The position numbers and the translations under genes were made by a program. DNA of 64,000 nt from Pseudaquidulcibacter sp041917055 (GTDB lineage Bacteria; Pseudomonadota; Alphaproteobacteria; Caulobacterales; Aquidulcibacteraceae), in assembly GCA_041917055.1 (NCBI GenBank), contig JAYRYJ010000001.1, positions 124,001-188,000 on the forward strand, given 5' to 3'. Shown in pieces: positions 35,267 through 44,294 of the stretch. The notes beneath the pieces are model-generated. The model ran no database searches, was not told where the DNA came from, and saw only the letters and a program-made list of their open reading frames with translations. Position 1 is the first letter of the stretch, and each line of letters begins with the position of its first letter.

Positions 35267-35569
35267 ATGATGAACCCGATTGCACCATATTTTGGCTCTA
35301 ATGTTTCAAATCGAAACATTGTCGCCCCTGTGTGCAATGTTCCATCGGTCGAAATGAACCCATATTTCACGCGCAATCAGCAACAAAAGCGTGAAAACAC
35401 TAATAATGCCAACCATCGTCCGTTTCATAATAGTCAGGCTTTTAACCCATATTTCGCCGTTCATGTTCTTGTCGAAGCTGGCGAAACTGACGAAATCGAC
35501 ACAAAACGTGGTTTTGCTGCATATAATGGCGCTAGACCCGTCATAAAAAACACATTGGCAGTGGCATAA
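35267..35569 (+). CDS. Small hypothetical protein with NPYF motifs
   Basis: 100 residues, no recognised domain, no signal peptide or membrane segment. It begins MMNPIAPYFGSN; APYF and NPYF recur at about 7-10, 31-35 and 60-64, separated by Asn/Gln-rich text. The C-terminus (VHVLVEAGETDEIDTKRGFA) is more ordered-looking. No Shine-Dalgarno site. A sigma54-like element ends 12 bp before the ATG. It is flanked by the divergent EAL gene and the convergent cytochrome gene. Likely real but unproven. Confidence 0.5.
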   Translation: MMNPIAPYFGSNVSNRNIVAPVCNVPSVEMNPYFTRNQQQKRENTNNANHRPFHNSQAFNPYFAVHVLVEAGETDEIDTKRGFAAYNGARPVIKNTLAVA

Positions 35570-35613
35570 AATTTCGAAATGGCCTTTGCAAAACCAATTC
35601 CTAAATAATTGCT

Positions 35614-36078
35614 TCATTTTGCAGTTTTCATTTTTCCAAAATCGCCAATGCCAAAATTTTCGCCCAAATAGGTGGTGATTTTCTCTCTATCTGCTTTTTC
35701 GGGTTCAAACATTCCGCGCTGTTTGACCATTGTGTCGATAACACTGTCCCAACCGGCTTTATCCTTGTTTTGCTGCATCACGAGGCGCATGGAATGGCAC
35801 ACCGAACAAGTAAGGAAGGTTTCCTCATAACCCGGTTTGCGTGGCAGGCCCGAAAATTCGTCTTTTTCGTTAAATTCCGGGTTTTTAGGCATGCCATTGG
35901 CATTTAGTGACGGGTCAAGGGCAATAAAGGACGCACCATATTGGACGCTGCCTTTATAGTCGTTTGCCATTTTTGCGATTTTTTCGTGTTGGGCCGCAGT
36001 CAAATTATCTTTGACTTGGCTGCAAGAAAAAAGCGCCAAAATCCCTGTCAAGGCAAAGAGTGACTTTGAAATTCTCAT
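35614..36078 (-). CDS. c-type cytochrome lipoprotein, SorB-like subunit
   Basis: 154 residues from the ATG at 36078, behind a GGGGG site that would touch the alternative GTG at 36084. Lipobox at Cys19 (ALFSC). One haem site Cys91-Ser-Val-Cys94-His95. It follows the molybdenum sulfite oxidase gene with a 9-bp gap, the arrangement of SorAB sulfite dehydrogenase, where the cytochrome takes electrons from the Mo subunit. The distal Met ligand could be in the DTMVKQRGMF segment. Confidence 0.85.
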   Translation of the reverse strand: MRISKSLFALTGILALFSCSQVKDNLTAAQHEKIAKMANDYKGSVQYGASFIALDPSLNANGMPKNPEFNEKDEFSGLPRKPGYEETFLTCSVCHSMRLVMQQNKDKAGWDSVIDTMVKQRGMFEPEKADREKITTYLGENFGIGDFGKMKTAK

Positions 36079-36087
36079 CACCACCCC

Positions 36088-37365
36088 CTAAAGCGCAAAA
36101 ACGGCGATACGGTGTTGCATATTATTGAAATAGCCGTGCGGGTTCCAACCCGGCACGACAGGTGGTTGCACATTGCCTTTATTATCTGTGGCACGCGCCC
36201 AAACCTCATAATAACCTGCCATAGGCGGAATAATTTCGGCGCTAAATCTTTGCGGTGCATAGGCGTTTTTAGCAGGCGTTAGTTTTGCCTCCGCCCAGCT
36301 TTTGCCAAAATCGATAGAAACTTCGACCTTTGCAACACTGGTTTGCCCACTCCATGCCTGACCACGGATTTTGATTGCCTGGCCTTTTGGAATTTGGGTT
36401 CCGGTCTTTGGGAAAGTGATTAGAGATTTCACTTTCATTTCTGCGATAATATCGGTGTCGGCATCGTCTTTAACCTCTGTGCCTGGGGCAACTGGGAATT
36501 TCGGAACGCGGTATGACCCCTTCATTTTTTCGCCATCATGCACCTGATCGCGCACCCAAATACGTGTCAGCCATTTTTCGGAAACCGATGCCGGATAGCC
36601 CGCAATTATTAAGCGCAAAGGATAACCGTGCAATAATGGCAAAGGTTCGCCATTCATGGCCCAAGCGATTAGATTATTTTCATCCATTGCTTTTTCAATC
36701 GGCACGCCGCGCGAAATCGCATTTTTTTCAGGATCGCCACTTAAATGCGAATCAGAACCATAATGACCGGTATAGACCGCGCTTGGTTTGACGCCGGCTT
36801 TGTTTAAAACGTCTTTTAGGCGAACACCAGTGAAGTCCGCAAAACCAACCCCGCCGAAAGTCCATTGATTGCCCGATGGCGTGGGGGCAAAAAATTTTCG
36901 ACCATTTCCGGCGCATTCGATTACTAGGCGCATGGTCACGGTTTCAAAATTCTTTTTCAAATCTTCAATTGATAAATCAAGCGGTGTGTTTACTTCGCCA
37001 TCGATTTTCAAACGCCAAGTTTCTAGGTTAATATCAGCCATTTCAGGCGGAAGGCCATTATTACGCACAAAAAAATGTTCGAATTTTGTGACATCGTCAT
37101 CAAGTAAATGCGGCGGGGTTTCAATATTTATCGGCCTGTCACCAAGCATCGTTAGGTCTTTTTTGCCTTCGGGAAGCACGGGCGGTGGCTTCGGTGCTTC
37201 GGGCGTGGCTGCTGTTGGTGGCGGGGTTTTTATGGCTTCATTAGGTTTTGCTTTTTCTTCGGCAATTGCGCTTACACCAATCGGTGTGGCGATTGCAGCA
37301 GCGGCAATGGCGGAGCCCTTCAATAATTCACGACGACTTGCACCATTGTTTGTTTGCTTAGCCAT
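36088..37365 (-). CDS. Sulfite oxidase/SorA-like molybdopterin oxidoreductase
   Basis: 425 residues. Twin-arginine signal SRRELLKG (10-17), so exported folded with its cofactor. A proline-rich linker (about 36-66) is followed by the Mo-cofactor domain with the catalytic Cys151 in VIECAGNGRKFF, then GVPIEKAM and LPLLHGYPLRLI, and a C-terminal dimerisation domain (about 320-425). It is co-transcribed with the cytochrome gene. The pair should oxidise sulfite to sulfate in the periplasm. YedY-like specificity is less likely given the C-terminal domain. Confidence 0.9.
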   Translation of the reverse strand: MAKQTNNGASRRELLKGSAIAAAAIATPIGVSAIAEEKAKPNEAIKTPPPTAATPEAPKPPPVLPEGKKDLTMLGDRPINIETPPHLLDDDVTKFEHFFVRNNGLPPEMADINLETWRLKIDGEVNTPLDLSIEDLKKNFETVTMRLVIECAGNGRKFFAPTPSGNQWTFGGVGFADFTGVRLKDVLNKAGVKPSAVYTGHYGSDSHLSGDPEKNAISRGVPIEKAMDENNLIAWAMNGEPLPLLHGYPLRLIIAGYPASVSEKWLTRIWVRDQVHDGEKMKGSYRVPKFPVAPGTEVKDDADTDIIAEMKVKSLITFPKTGTQIPKGQAIKIRGQAWSGQTSVAKVEVSIDFGKSWAEAKLTPAKNAYAPQRFSAEIIPPMAGYYEVWARATDNKGNVQPPVVPGWNPHGYFNNMQHRIAVFAL

Positions 37366-37613
37366 TCACTTTCCCCCGTTTGTCAGAATTATTGTGTCGG
37401 TTTTTTGACGAATTTATGACAAATTATCACGGGTTTGGGATTTGTCTATATATTTTTATAATGTTCTAATATTCAATTGCAATGCCACATATTTTGGGTC
37501 TTAAAAGTGGATTTCAGAAAGTTTAAGCTGTTCATTTCAACAATAATTAACAAATAATTACGACTTGGCGCAAAGGGTCGAACTAGCAATTCCTGAAAAG
37601 CTGAAACATCTTA

Positions 37614-38612
37614 TTATTCGGTTTTGAAGGGGCGGTTTAACAAGGCGTGAATTACGTCTTCGACTTGAACTTTTCCCGCCAGAATTGCCGCAATCGCGGA
37701 ACATATTGGCATTTCGACATTATTTTTTTGCGCCAATTCGGTCAAAGCGGGGGCGGTTGCGGCCCCTTCGGCAACTGAATTCTTTCCTGATAAAGCCTGT
37801 TCAAGTGTTTGCCCTTGGCCCAAGGCAAAGCCCAAGGAAAAATTTCGTGACGATTTTGAAGAACAGGTCAGAACCAAATCGCCCAAACCGCAAAGACCAT
37901 TTAAAGTATTCGGATTTGCACCCAATGCAACACCAAGTCGCACCATTTCGGCAAAACCGCGCGTAATTAAAGCTGATCTTGCACTTTCACCCAGGCCTTT
38001 GCCCTCTGCCATGCCGCAAGCGATAGCCAAGACGTTTTTCACAGCTCCACCAATTTCCGCGCCGATTAAATCATGGGATAGATACGGTCTGAAAGTCGAA
38101 ATTCCCAACATTTTGACTAGATTTTCGCCGATCTCTTTATTCGCGCAGGCAAGTGTAACGGCAGTCGGCAAACCAATCGCCACGTCTTTGGCAAAACTTG
38201 GGCCTGAAATTACGGCGGGTATCGCATTGGGAAGGGTTTTTGCCAAGACATCTGTCATAAATTCAAGGCTATTTTGCTCAATCCCCTTTGAACACAATGC
38301 AACGGGGGTTTTTGGCTTCAAAAACGGCGCGAGGTTTTCGAAAGTTCTGCGCGTAAATTGTGCAGGAACCACCGCCAAAATCGCGTCCATATCTGCCATT
38401 TGCGCTAAATCATTGCTGGCTTTGATGCGTGGCGAAAGATCAATATTGGGCAAAAACATGGAATTTTGGTGATTATTATTAATGTCTTCCGCGACATTTT
38501 TTTCCAAGGCCCAAATTATCACATCATTTCCAGCTTTCGCCGCCACTTGTGCCAAGGCGGTGCCCCAAGCGCCGGCACCAAGCACCCCGATTTTATTAAT
38601 GTTTTGCGCCAA
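37614..38612 (-). CDS. gpsA: Glycerol-3-phosphate dehydrogenase [NAD(P)+]
   Basis: Makes sn-glycerol 3-phosphate from dihydroxyacetone phosphate for phospholipids. 332 residues, usual length. N-terminal Rossmann GVLGAGAWGTALAQ, then CSKGIE, AVISGPSFAKDVA, catalytic Lys in AVKNVLAIACGMAEG, and GLGDLVLTCSS. Divergent from the TetR gene with a 120-bp gap. The 248-bp gap to sorA holds only A+T-rich DNA, presumably the sorA promoter. Confidence 0.96.
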   Translation of the reverse strand: MAQNINKIGVLGAGAWGTALAQVAAKAGNDVIIWALEKNVAEDINNNHQNSMFLPNIDLSPRIKASNDLAQMADMDAILAVVPAQFTRRTFENLAPFLKPKTPVALCSKGIEQNSLEFMTDVLAKTLPNAIPAVISGPSFAKDVAIGLPTAVTLACANKEIGENLVKMLGISTFRPYLSHDLIGAEIGGAVKNVLAIACGMAEGKGLGESARSALITRGFAEMVRLGVALGANPNTLNGLCGLGDLVLTCSSKSSRNFSLGFALGQGQTLEQALSGKNSVAEGAATAPALTELAQKNNVEMPICSAIAAILAGKVQVEDVIHALLNRPFKTE

Positions 38613-38664
38613 TTTCAGCCCTCCCGACTATTGATGCTAAAGTACAATGAATAGTTTATTGACC

Positions 38665-38674
38665 GTTCAGCGTT
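38665..38674. promoter_or_regulatory. GTTCAGCGTT motif, candidate TetR operator (left)
   Basis: The exact complement AACGCTGAAC recurs at 39382-39391 on the other side of the TetR gene. One copy lies before the regulator and one before the small gene downstream, so a shared operator is plausible. Confidence 0.45.
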
Positions 38675-38732
38675 TAAGTTGTAACCCAAAAATCAATAAA
38701 ACCATCGAATTTTTAGTGTTTTTGGGACTATT

Positions 38733-39326
38733 ATGAGTGAAATGCAAGAAACTTCTCAGCGGATTTTGGAAATAGCCGGACGTCGATTTTTGCATTATGG
38801 CTATCAAAAAACCGCAATGAATGAAATTGCGCGCGATTTGAATATGTCCACCGGCAATTTATATCGGTTTTTTCCCTCTAAGCTCGCAATCGCCGAAGCC
38901 ATTGCCCTTAAGCGCGAGGCGATTGAGATAAATTATTTGGAACAAATAGTTGAAAGCAAAGACACACCGGTCGAAAAACTACGCAAATTTGCGTTTCATA
39001 TTTTTAAGACCGGATTTGACAAATTTTACGAAAGTCGAAAAGTCCTCGAAATTGCGCAAATCATTGTTGCCGAACGTCCCGAATTTTTGGTGCGCCGATT
39101 AAAACTTGAACGCGGCCTATTATTAAGGATACTTACCCAAGGGATTGATGCCGGAATATTTGCGCCGCAATCTTTGCCGGACGAAACCTTGATCGGATTT
39201 CAATGCGCAATTATGCATTATCGCATAGGGTTTATGCCAGATAATAGCGATTTTGAGCAAATGGCGCATGAGCTTGACCTAATTTTAGACTTATTAATCA
39301 AAGGCCTGTCGGCAAAAACCCATTAA
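38733..39326 (+). CDS. TetR family transcriptional regulator
   Basis: 197 residues. The N-terminal TetR helix-turn-helix spans about 8-54: GRRFLHYGYQKTAMNEIARD, then MSTGNLYRFFPSKLAIAEAI. The C-terminal ligand domain is of the type with LKLERGLLLRILTQGIDAGIF. No ligand can be inferred. It lies between divergent gpsA and a 40-residue membrane protein; the same 10-bp motif precedes both it and the small gene, suggesting autoregulation and control of that gene. Confidence 0.9.
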   Translation: MSEMQETSQRILEIAGRRFLHYGYQKTAMNEIARDLNMSTGNLYRFFPSKLAIAEAIALKREAIEINYLEQIVESKDTPVEKLRKFAFHIFKTGFDKFYESRKVLEIAQIIVAERPEFLVRRLKLERGLLLRILTQGIDAGIFAPQSLPDETLIGFQCAIMHYRIGFMPDNSDFEQMAHELDLILDLLIKGLSAKTH

Positions 39327-39381
39327 AATTAACTATTTGGCAGCTTTAATTAAATGCAATTTTATGTATCTGCGACAATTG

Positions 39382-39391
39382 AACGCTGAAC
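39382..39391. promoter_or_regulatory. AACGCTGAAC motif, candidate TetR operator (right)
   Basis: Reverse complement of 38665-38674. It lies 78 bp before the 40-residue gene and is followed by TCGTTCATT and TTCGTTCGC, which could be further half sites. Confidence 0.45.
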
Positions 39392-39469
39392 ATTTTACAA
39401 ATCGTTCATTGACATTCGTTCGCTAAGCGCCTATATGGACGCCATAAAATGAATAAAAGGAATCCTCCC

Positions 39470-39592
39470 ATGAACAACGAATACAAAGAACACCATTTCC
39501 CACACATCACTAGCCTTTTGGCTGCAACTTTGATTGTTGCCTCCTTGCTTGGGCCGATTGGTATGATGGCTGCTAGAATGGTTGGAATGTAA
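39470..39592 (+). CDS. 40-residue single-span membrane protein
   Basis: Short frame ATG 39470 to TAA 39590-39592. An AAAAGGA site lies about 9 bp upstream. The protein starts MNNEYKEHHFPHITS and continues with one hydrophobic helix (about 16-34, LLAATLIVASLLGPIGMMAA), ending RMVGM. Two perfect hairpins follow, the second a terminator, so this is a complete monocistronic unit. No family recognised. It may be the target of the upstream TetR regulator. Confidence 0.68.
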   Translation: MNNEYKEHHFPHITSLLAATLIVASLLGPIGMMAARMVGM

Positions 39593-39610
39593 TCCCGCGA
39601 AATCCCCCAA

Positions 39611-39629
39611 AATGAGGTAAAACCTCATT
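39611..39629 (+). other. Hairpin AATGAGGT/ACCTCATT after the small gene
   Basis: A perfect 8-bp stem with an AAA loop, 18 bp after the stop of the 40-residue gene. It precedes the terminator hairpin and may stabilise the transcript. Confidence 0.5.
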
Positions 39630-39637
39630 ATAGCGCG

Positions 39638-39670
39638 ATGCCGTCTTCTCTCGAAGGCGGCATTTTCGTT
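39638..39670 (+). terminator. Rho-independent terminator of the 40-residue gene
   Basis: An 11-bp stem (39638-39648 with 39653-39663, one G-T pair), loop TCTC, followed by TTTCGTTTT. Confidence 0.8.
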
Positions 39671-39768
39671 TTAGTAAATGTGATTTTATCAACCAGTTGA
39701 AAGGTGTCCGACTTCTGCGAACTTTTAGGGCGCGACTCATGAATTGATAATCAAGCGTCATTTCGTCC

Positions 39769-40377
39769 TTAAAAGGTAATATCCGCGTCTGAACTTAATT
39801 TATCTGATTTCTCTTTTAGCGCCTTAGCCTTTACCGGGTCTTTTTCAAAACCTATGCCATTTTCATAGGCATTGGCAAGATTGCCGCAACCCTCATAATC
39901 GTCCAAATCGCAGGCCATTTGGAAATATTTGTTTTCAATGAATGCTTCATCACTGACTATATCTTCGTTGGAATAGGCCATGCCAATTGCATTGCATGCA
40001 TTACCAATTTTATGGTCGCAGGCCAATTGCGATAATTCAATATATTTATCAAAATCAGCCTCGACACCTTCGCCCGCCCAATAATTCAAACCAAGGGCAT
40101 AACAACCGGCATAATATTTGCCATCGCACGCTTTATTATTGTATTCATATGACTTATTTGGATCTTTTCCATCATATCCATAAGATGAATATAATTCACC
40201 TAGGGCAACGCAACTTGGAAATTGGTTGGCATTACATTCTTTGGTCAAAAGCGAATTGGCAAGATTCCAATCCTTGGCTTTTAGGGCTTTTTCACCTGCC
40301 GTTTGCGCTAAAACACTGTCAAAACTGATGGCACAAATCATCAAACCAAAAAATGAAATAAAAGCATGTTTTCGCAT
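39769..40377 (-). CDS. Exported Sel1-like, cysteine-rich repeat protein
   Basis: 202 residues with a signal peptide ending VLAQ/TA (about 25). Four or five degenerate Sel1/TPR-like repeats of 36-40 residues, each with a Cys pair about 8 residues apart: CNANQFPSCVALGELY, CDGKYYAGCYALGLNY, CDHKIGNACNAIGMAY, CDLDDYEGCGNLANAY. This resembles Helicobacter Hcp-type disulfide-bridged repeats. Probably a periplasmic binding or scaffold protein. No partner indicated by neighbours. Confidence 0.82.
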   Translation of the reverse strand: MRKHAFISFFGLMICAISFDSVLAQTAGEKALKAKDWNLANSLLTKECNANQFPSCVALGELYSSYGYDGKDPNKSYEYNNKACDGKYYAGCYALGLNYWAGEGVEADFDKYIELSQLACDHKIGNACNAIGMAYSNEDIVSDEAFIENKYFQMACDLDDYEGCGNLANAYENGIGFEKDPVKAKALKEKSDKLSSDADITF

Positions 40378-40433
40378 TTAAGCTCCCCCTGTCGCAAAGC
40401 TGATATTTTCGGTTTAAGGCTTTTGTGTGGCGA

Positions 40434-41681
40434 TTAACTATTTTTACCCAATCGTTGGTCGCGCCATGCGGCGATTCTTAGTCTTAGGGCATTTAATTTG
40501 ATAAAGCCTTCGGCGTCTTTTTGATTATAACCACCGGCGGCATCAAAGCCCACCAATTCCTTATTATATAATGAATATGGCGAGGCGCGGCCTTGAACAT
40601 AAACCCCGCCTTTATAGATTTTCAAAGTTACATCGCCGGTCACATTTTCTTGGGAAGCATCAATTGCGGCCTGCAACATTTGGCGTTCAGGGGTGAACCA
40701 CATGCCATTATAAATCAAAGTGGCATATTTCGGCATTAATTCGTCTTTGAGATGCATTGCGCCGCGGTCAAGAGTGATAGATTCAATCGCGCGGTGTGCA
40801 GTCAATAGAATCGTGCCGCCCGGGGTTTCATAAAACCCGCGTGATTTCATGCCTACAAAGCGGTTTTCTACCAAATCCAAACCGCCGACACCATTGTCAT
40901 GCCCGATTTGGTTTAATCTGGTCAATAATTGCGCGGGGCTTAATGCTTCACCATTAATTGCGACTGCATCGCCACGCTCAAAGGAAATCGTAATAATTGC
41001 CGGTATGTCGGGCGCTTCTTCAGGTGTAATTGTGCGGCGATCTGCACGCTTTGTAACAATATCGGGAACAGCTTCTTCGGGGTTTTCCAAAGCCAAGCCT
41101 TCGGAGGAGGTATGAAGCAAGTTCGCATCAATTGAGAATGGGGCATCTTGTTCTTTGCCCGCGGCAATCGGAATACCGTGTTTTTTGGCATAGGCGATTA
41201 AATCAGGGCGACCTTGAAAGTCCCATTCACGCCATGGGGCGATTACTTTGACATCGGGTTTTAAGCCATAATAGGAAACTTCAAAGCGGACTTGGTCATT
41301 GCCTTTGCCAGTTGCACCATGACAAACGGCATCTGCTCCGACCAAATTTGCAATCTCGATTTGGCGTTTAGCAATTAATGGGCGTGCAATTGACGTTCCC
41401 AGAAGATATACGCCTTCATAAACCGTATTGGCGCGAAACATTGGAAAAACGAAATCTTTCACAAATTCTTCGCGCAAATCGTCAATAAAAATATGTTCGG
41501 GCCTTATGCCCATTGATAATGCCTTGGCACGCGCGGGTTCAATTTCTTCACCTTGGCCCAAATCTGCGGTGAAGGTCACGACTTCACAGCCATAAGTCTC
41601 TTGCAACCATTTCAATATGATTGAAGTGTCAAGGCCGCCGGAATAGGCAAGCACGACGCGTTTAACTTTATCTTTGGTCAT
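40434..41681 (-). CDS. argG: Argininosuccinate synthase
   Basis: Joins citrulline and aspartate with ATP in arginine synthesis. 415 residues. N-terminal PP-loop motif VLAYSGGLDTSIILKWL; also CHGATGKGNDQVRFE and YVQGRASPYSLYN. Separate from argH, which is 5 kb away. Preceded on the opposite strand by a GH16 gene reading away. Confidence 0.97.
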   Translation of the reverse strand: MTKDKVKRVVLAYSGGLDTSIILKWLQETYGCEVVTFTADLGQGEEIEPARAKALSMGIRPEHIFIDDLREEFVKDFVFPMFRANTVYEGVYLLGTSIARPLIAKRQIEIANLVGADAVCHGATGKGNDQVRFEVSYYGLKPDVKVIAPWREWDFQGRPDLIAYAKKHGIPIAAGKEQDAPFSIDANLLHTSSEGLALENPEEAVPDIVTKRADRRTITPEEAPDIPAIITISFERGDAVAINGEALSPAQLLTRLNQIGHDNGVGGLDLVENRFVGMKSRGFYETPGGTILLTAHRAIESITLDRGAMHLKDELMPKYATLIYNGMWFTPERQMLQAAIDASQENVTGDVTLKIYKGGVYVQGRASPYSLYNKELVGFDAAGGYNQKDAEGFIKLNALRLRIAAWRDQRLGKNS

Positions 41682-41776
41682 AATTATTCCCGATTTTCAA
41701 AAATGCGCCCTGCAAATATTAATAAGACCCGACAAAGTCAATTGCAGCCAAAGTCGCAACATGCCAAAAGAAAAAA

Positions 41777-42616
41777 ATGCGACATAAATTTATGCTTTTA
41801 TTGTGTTTTGCATTGCCATCATGCACCACAATAAACCAAATTGAGAATAATTCAGGTCAGGTTCCAAGTGGCTATAAATTAGTTTGGCGGGATGAATTTA
41901 GTGGCGCGGCGCCCGATCTTTCTAAATGGTCCTATGATACGTCACGCAATCTTGATGGCTGGTATAATGACGAGCGCCAATATTATTCGGCAAACCGTGC
42001 AAAAAACACGCGTATTGAAAATGGCATTCTAATTCTTGAAGCGCACAAAGAAGATTTGAACAAGACTGATTTCCCCGATTGGGGTGGACAAAAATACACT
42101 TCGGGAAAATTAATCAGTGCTGGAAAATTTGATTTCACTTATGGCTATGTTGAGGTTCGCGCCAAACTACCGTGCCAAATCGGCTCTTGGCCCGCGATTT
42201 GGACTTTATATTCCGACCCAAATGCCGATTGGCCCGATGGCGGTGAAATTGATATTTTGGAACATACTGGCGCAACCCCCGGCCTTATTCAGGCATCAAC
42301 CCATACATTGAAACTAAACCATATTAAGGGCACGCAGAATACCGCCTATAAAACAATTCCCCACGCGTGCGATAGTTTCCATAATTATCATCTTGAATGG
42401 ACCAAAGATTATATAAAACAGGGTGTTGATGGACAAAATTATATGTCGCATCTCAATTCAGAGCCCAATGATTTCGGAAAATGGCCATTTGATACACCGC
42501 AATATATAATCCTAAATCTCGCGGTTGGCGGCATGTATGTCGGGGCGAAAGGAATAGATGACAATTCTTTTCCGTGGCAATTTCAAATCGATTATGTTCG
42601 TGTCTATAAAAAATAA
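41777..42616 (+). CDS. GH16 beta-glucanase (laminarinase-like) lipoprotein
   Basis: 279 residues. Lipobox LPSC (Cys16). The GH16 catalytic signature Glu157-Ile-Asp159-Ile-Leu-Glu162 is in PDGGEIDILEHTG with nucleophile and acid/base present. Substrate cleft residues include WSYDTSRNLDGWYNDERQYY and GSWPAIWTL; YIILNLAVGG and IDYVRVYK complete the jelly roll. This pattern fits endo-beta-1,3-glucanases acting on laminarin, an algal storage glucan. Cell-surface or periplasmic. The gene is alone; it ends 2 bp from the convergent TIGR02186 gene. Confidence 0.91.
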   Translation: MRHKFMLLLCFALPSCTTINQIENNSGQVPSGYKLVWRDEFSGAAPDLSKWSYDTSRNLDGWYNDERQYYSANRAKNTRIENGILILEAHKEDLNKTDFPDWGGQKYTSGKLISAGKFDFTYGYVEVRAKLPCQIGSWPAIWTLYSDPNADWPDGGEIDILEHTGATPGLIQASTHTLKLNHIKGTQNTAYKTIPHACDSFHNYHLEWTKDYIKQGVDGQNYMSHLNSEPNDFGKWPFDTPQYIILNLAVGGMYVGAKGIDDNSFPWQFQIDYVRVYKK

Positions 42617-42618
42617 AA

Positions 42619-43383
42619 TTATGCGCGAAAGCGGCGGAAGATTCTAGCGCTAAAGTATCCCGCTGAAATCGCCATTAAAACACCCAATAATGCGTGCCAA
42701 AGCGGACTATTGGTTGCGAAATTGAATAGGAATTGTTCAATTCCGACTTTGGTAACCACAAAGGTTTGCAAAGTTGTATCAACCGGTCTTTTGTTACGCA
42801 TTACCATCACTTTCACCGTATATAGACCGGGGGGTGTAAGGTCAGGTAAGCGCAAATCTGCGCGAAAAAGACCGTTTTCAAGAAACTTCACACCATTTGG
42901 CGCGTTAATATAAAGTTTTTGAGCCTCCCGCGTGCGAACAAAGGCATTTTTGAATTCGTCAATATTTTCTTTGCTTGCGGAATCCTCAGAAACAATCAAT
43001 TGGCTTTTAGAAGTGATACCATAGAGGTTTTGCGTATCTTTTGGCGCAATATCGTCGATTTTGCGATTTGAAACCAGGCCATAAAAAGTTGGTGCGGCGG
43101 AAAAATTTACACGCGTCTGCCCAATCCAAAGCCCCAAAACACGATTTTTTTTATTAATCCATGCCGGGCGATTTGGACCACGAACGATAATAATAATATC
43201 AGGCACATCATTATTGGCATTAAGTGCCACCGCGCCAAACATGGAGAGTTTCGCGCCATTGAAATTTGACGTCAATAAAACCTGATCATCCATCAAAGCC
43301 GCTGCAAGACGGGTTTTTTGCGCATTTGCGGTTATTGGCAAAACTAAAATAAGACCAACAAATAACAAAAAACCGCGCATCAC
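42619..43383 (-). CDS. TIGR02186-type membrane-anchored periplasmic protein
   Basis: 254 residues. Signal peptide ends ITANA/QK (about 21), a beta-rich periplasmic part with IIIIVRGPNRP and LFRADLRLPDLTPPGLYTVKV, and one C-terminal membrane helix (about 226-246) followed by RIFRRFRA. It matches an alphaproteobacterial family of unknown function found next to TauE/SafE exporters, with which it overlaps by 4 bp. It probably assists that exporter; the mechanism is unknown. Confidence 0.83.
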   Translation of the reverse strand: MMRGFLLFVGLILVLPITANAQKTRLAAALMDDQVLLTSNFNGAKLSMFGAVALNANNDVPDIIIIVRGPNRPAWINKKNRVLGLWIGQTRVNFSAAPTFYGLVSNRKIDDIAPKDTQNLYGITSKSQLIVSEDSASKENIDEFKNAFVRTREAQKLYINAPNGVKFLENGLFRADLRLPDLTPPGLYTVKVMVMRNKRPVDTTLQTFVVTKVGIEQFLFNFATNSPLWHALLGVLMAISAGYFSARIFRRFRA

Positions 43384-44294
43384 AAACCTCCACCAGCTGA
43401 TGAAGTTGTGAAAATTCTCGAAGGTGTAAGCACTAATTCAAGCGCAAGAACCAGAGTTAAAGCCAAAATCACAAACCCTAGCATTAGGCGTAATTGTTCG
43501 CCCTTTAATCTTTTGCCGACAATTGTGCCTAATTGCGCGCCGGAAACCGCGCCGATTATTAAGATTGCACTTAGAACCAGATCCAGCCCGCCATTGGCGC
43601 TTGCTTGTAGAAATGTGGTGGTGCTCGATAGGATTAAGACCTGAAAAATTGAAGTGCCAGCAACAAGGCTGGGCGGCACATGAACTATATAAATCAATGC
43701 GGGGATCAATAAAAAACCGCCGCCAACGCCCATAATCGCCGAAAGAATGCCAATGATAAAGGCAATAGAGATAGGCGGAATAATTGAAATATACAGTTTG
43801 GAGCGCGGAAATTTCATTTTAATTGGCAAAAGATAGCCAAGATTGCTTTTCTTTCGTGGTTCACTTCGATCGCCCTGCGATTTTATTGCAGCCACAGCTT
43901 CTCGCAATAGGCTAATGCCAACAAAACCTAAAAGAACGACATAAGAAATGCGCACGATTAATTCTGAAAAACCAATGCTTTGCAAATAGGAAAAAATCCA
44001 TGAACCGAAACTCACACCAATGACCCCCGATAAAGACATCAAAAGCGCCATTCTTAAATCAAGACTTCGCCTTTCCCATTGTGGTATAAATGAACTCATG
44101 GAGGCCGCAGCAGAGACACTCGCGCCCGATACAATTGCGATTGAGGCGGGAATTCCGGTTAATATTAATAAAGGCGTCAATAAAAACCCGCCGCCAATCC
44201 CGAACAGCCCAGAAATACAGCCGATTAGAAGGCCAATCCCCAACATAATCAATGGATTGACCGACATTTCAGCAATGGGCAAATACAATTGCAT
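43380..44294 (-). CDS. TauE/SafE family anion exporter
   Basis: 304 residues, eight predicted membrane segments in two repeats. Repeat signatures: GCISGLFGIGGGFLLTPLLI near residue 20 and GILSAIMGVGGGFLLIPALI around 180. The N-terminus MQLYLPIAEMS before the first helix is kept by homologues, supporting the start at 44294. Family members export sulfite, sulfoacetate or other organosulfur anions. The TIGR02186 gene overlaps its 3' end. A link to the sorAB-like genes 6 kb away is possible but not shown. Confidence 0.88.
   Translation of the reverse strand: MQLYLPIAEMSVNPLIMLGIGLLIGCISGLFGIGGGFLLTPLLILTGIPASIAIVSGASVSAAASMSSFIPQWERRSLDLRMALLMSLSGVIGVSFGSWIFSYLQSIGFSELIVRISYVVLLGFVGISLLREAVAAIKSQGDRSEPRKKSNLGYLLPIKMKFPRSKLYISIIPPISIAFIIGILSAIMGVGGGFLLIPALIYIVHVPPSLVAGTSIFQVLILSSTTTFLQASANGGLDLVLSAILIIGAVSGAQLGTIVGKRLKGEQLRLMLGFVILALTLVLALELVLTPSRIFTTSSAGGGL

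Noticed and set aside
36800..37408. Long plus-strand frame across the sulfite oxidase gene
   Set aside because: Antisense shadow of a well-supported gene with a Tat signal and Mo-cofactor motifs.
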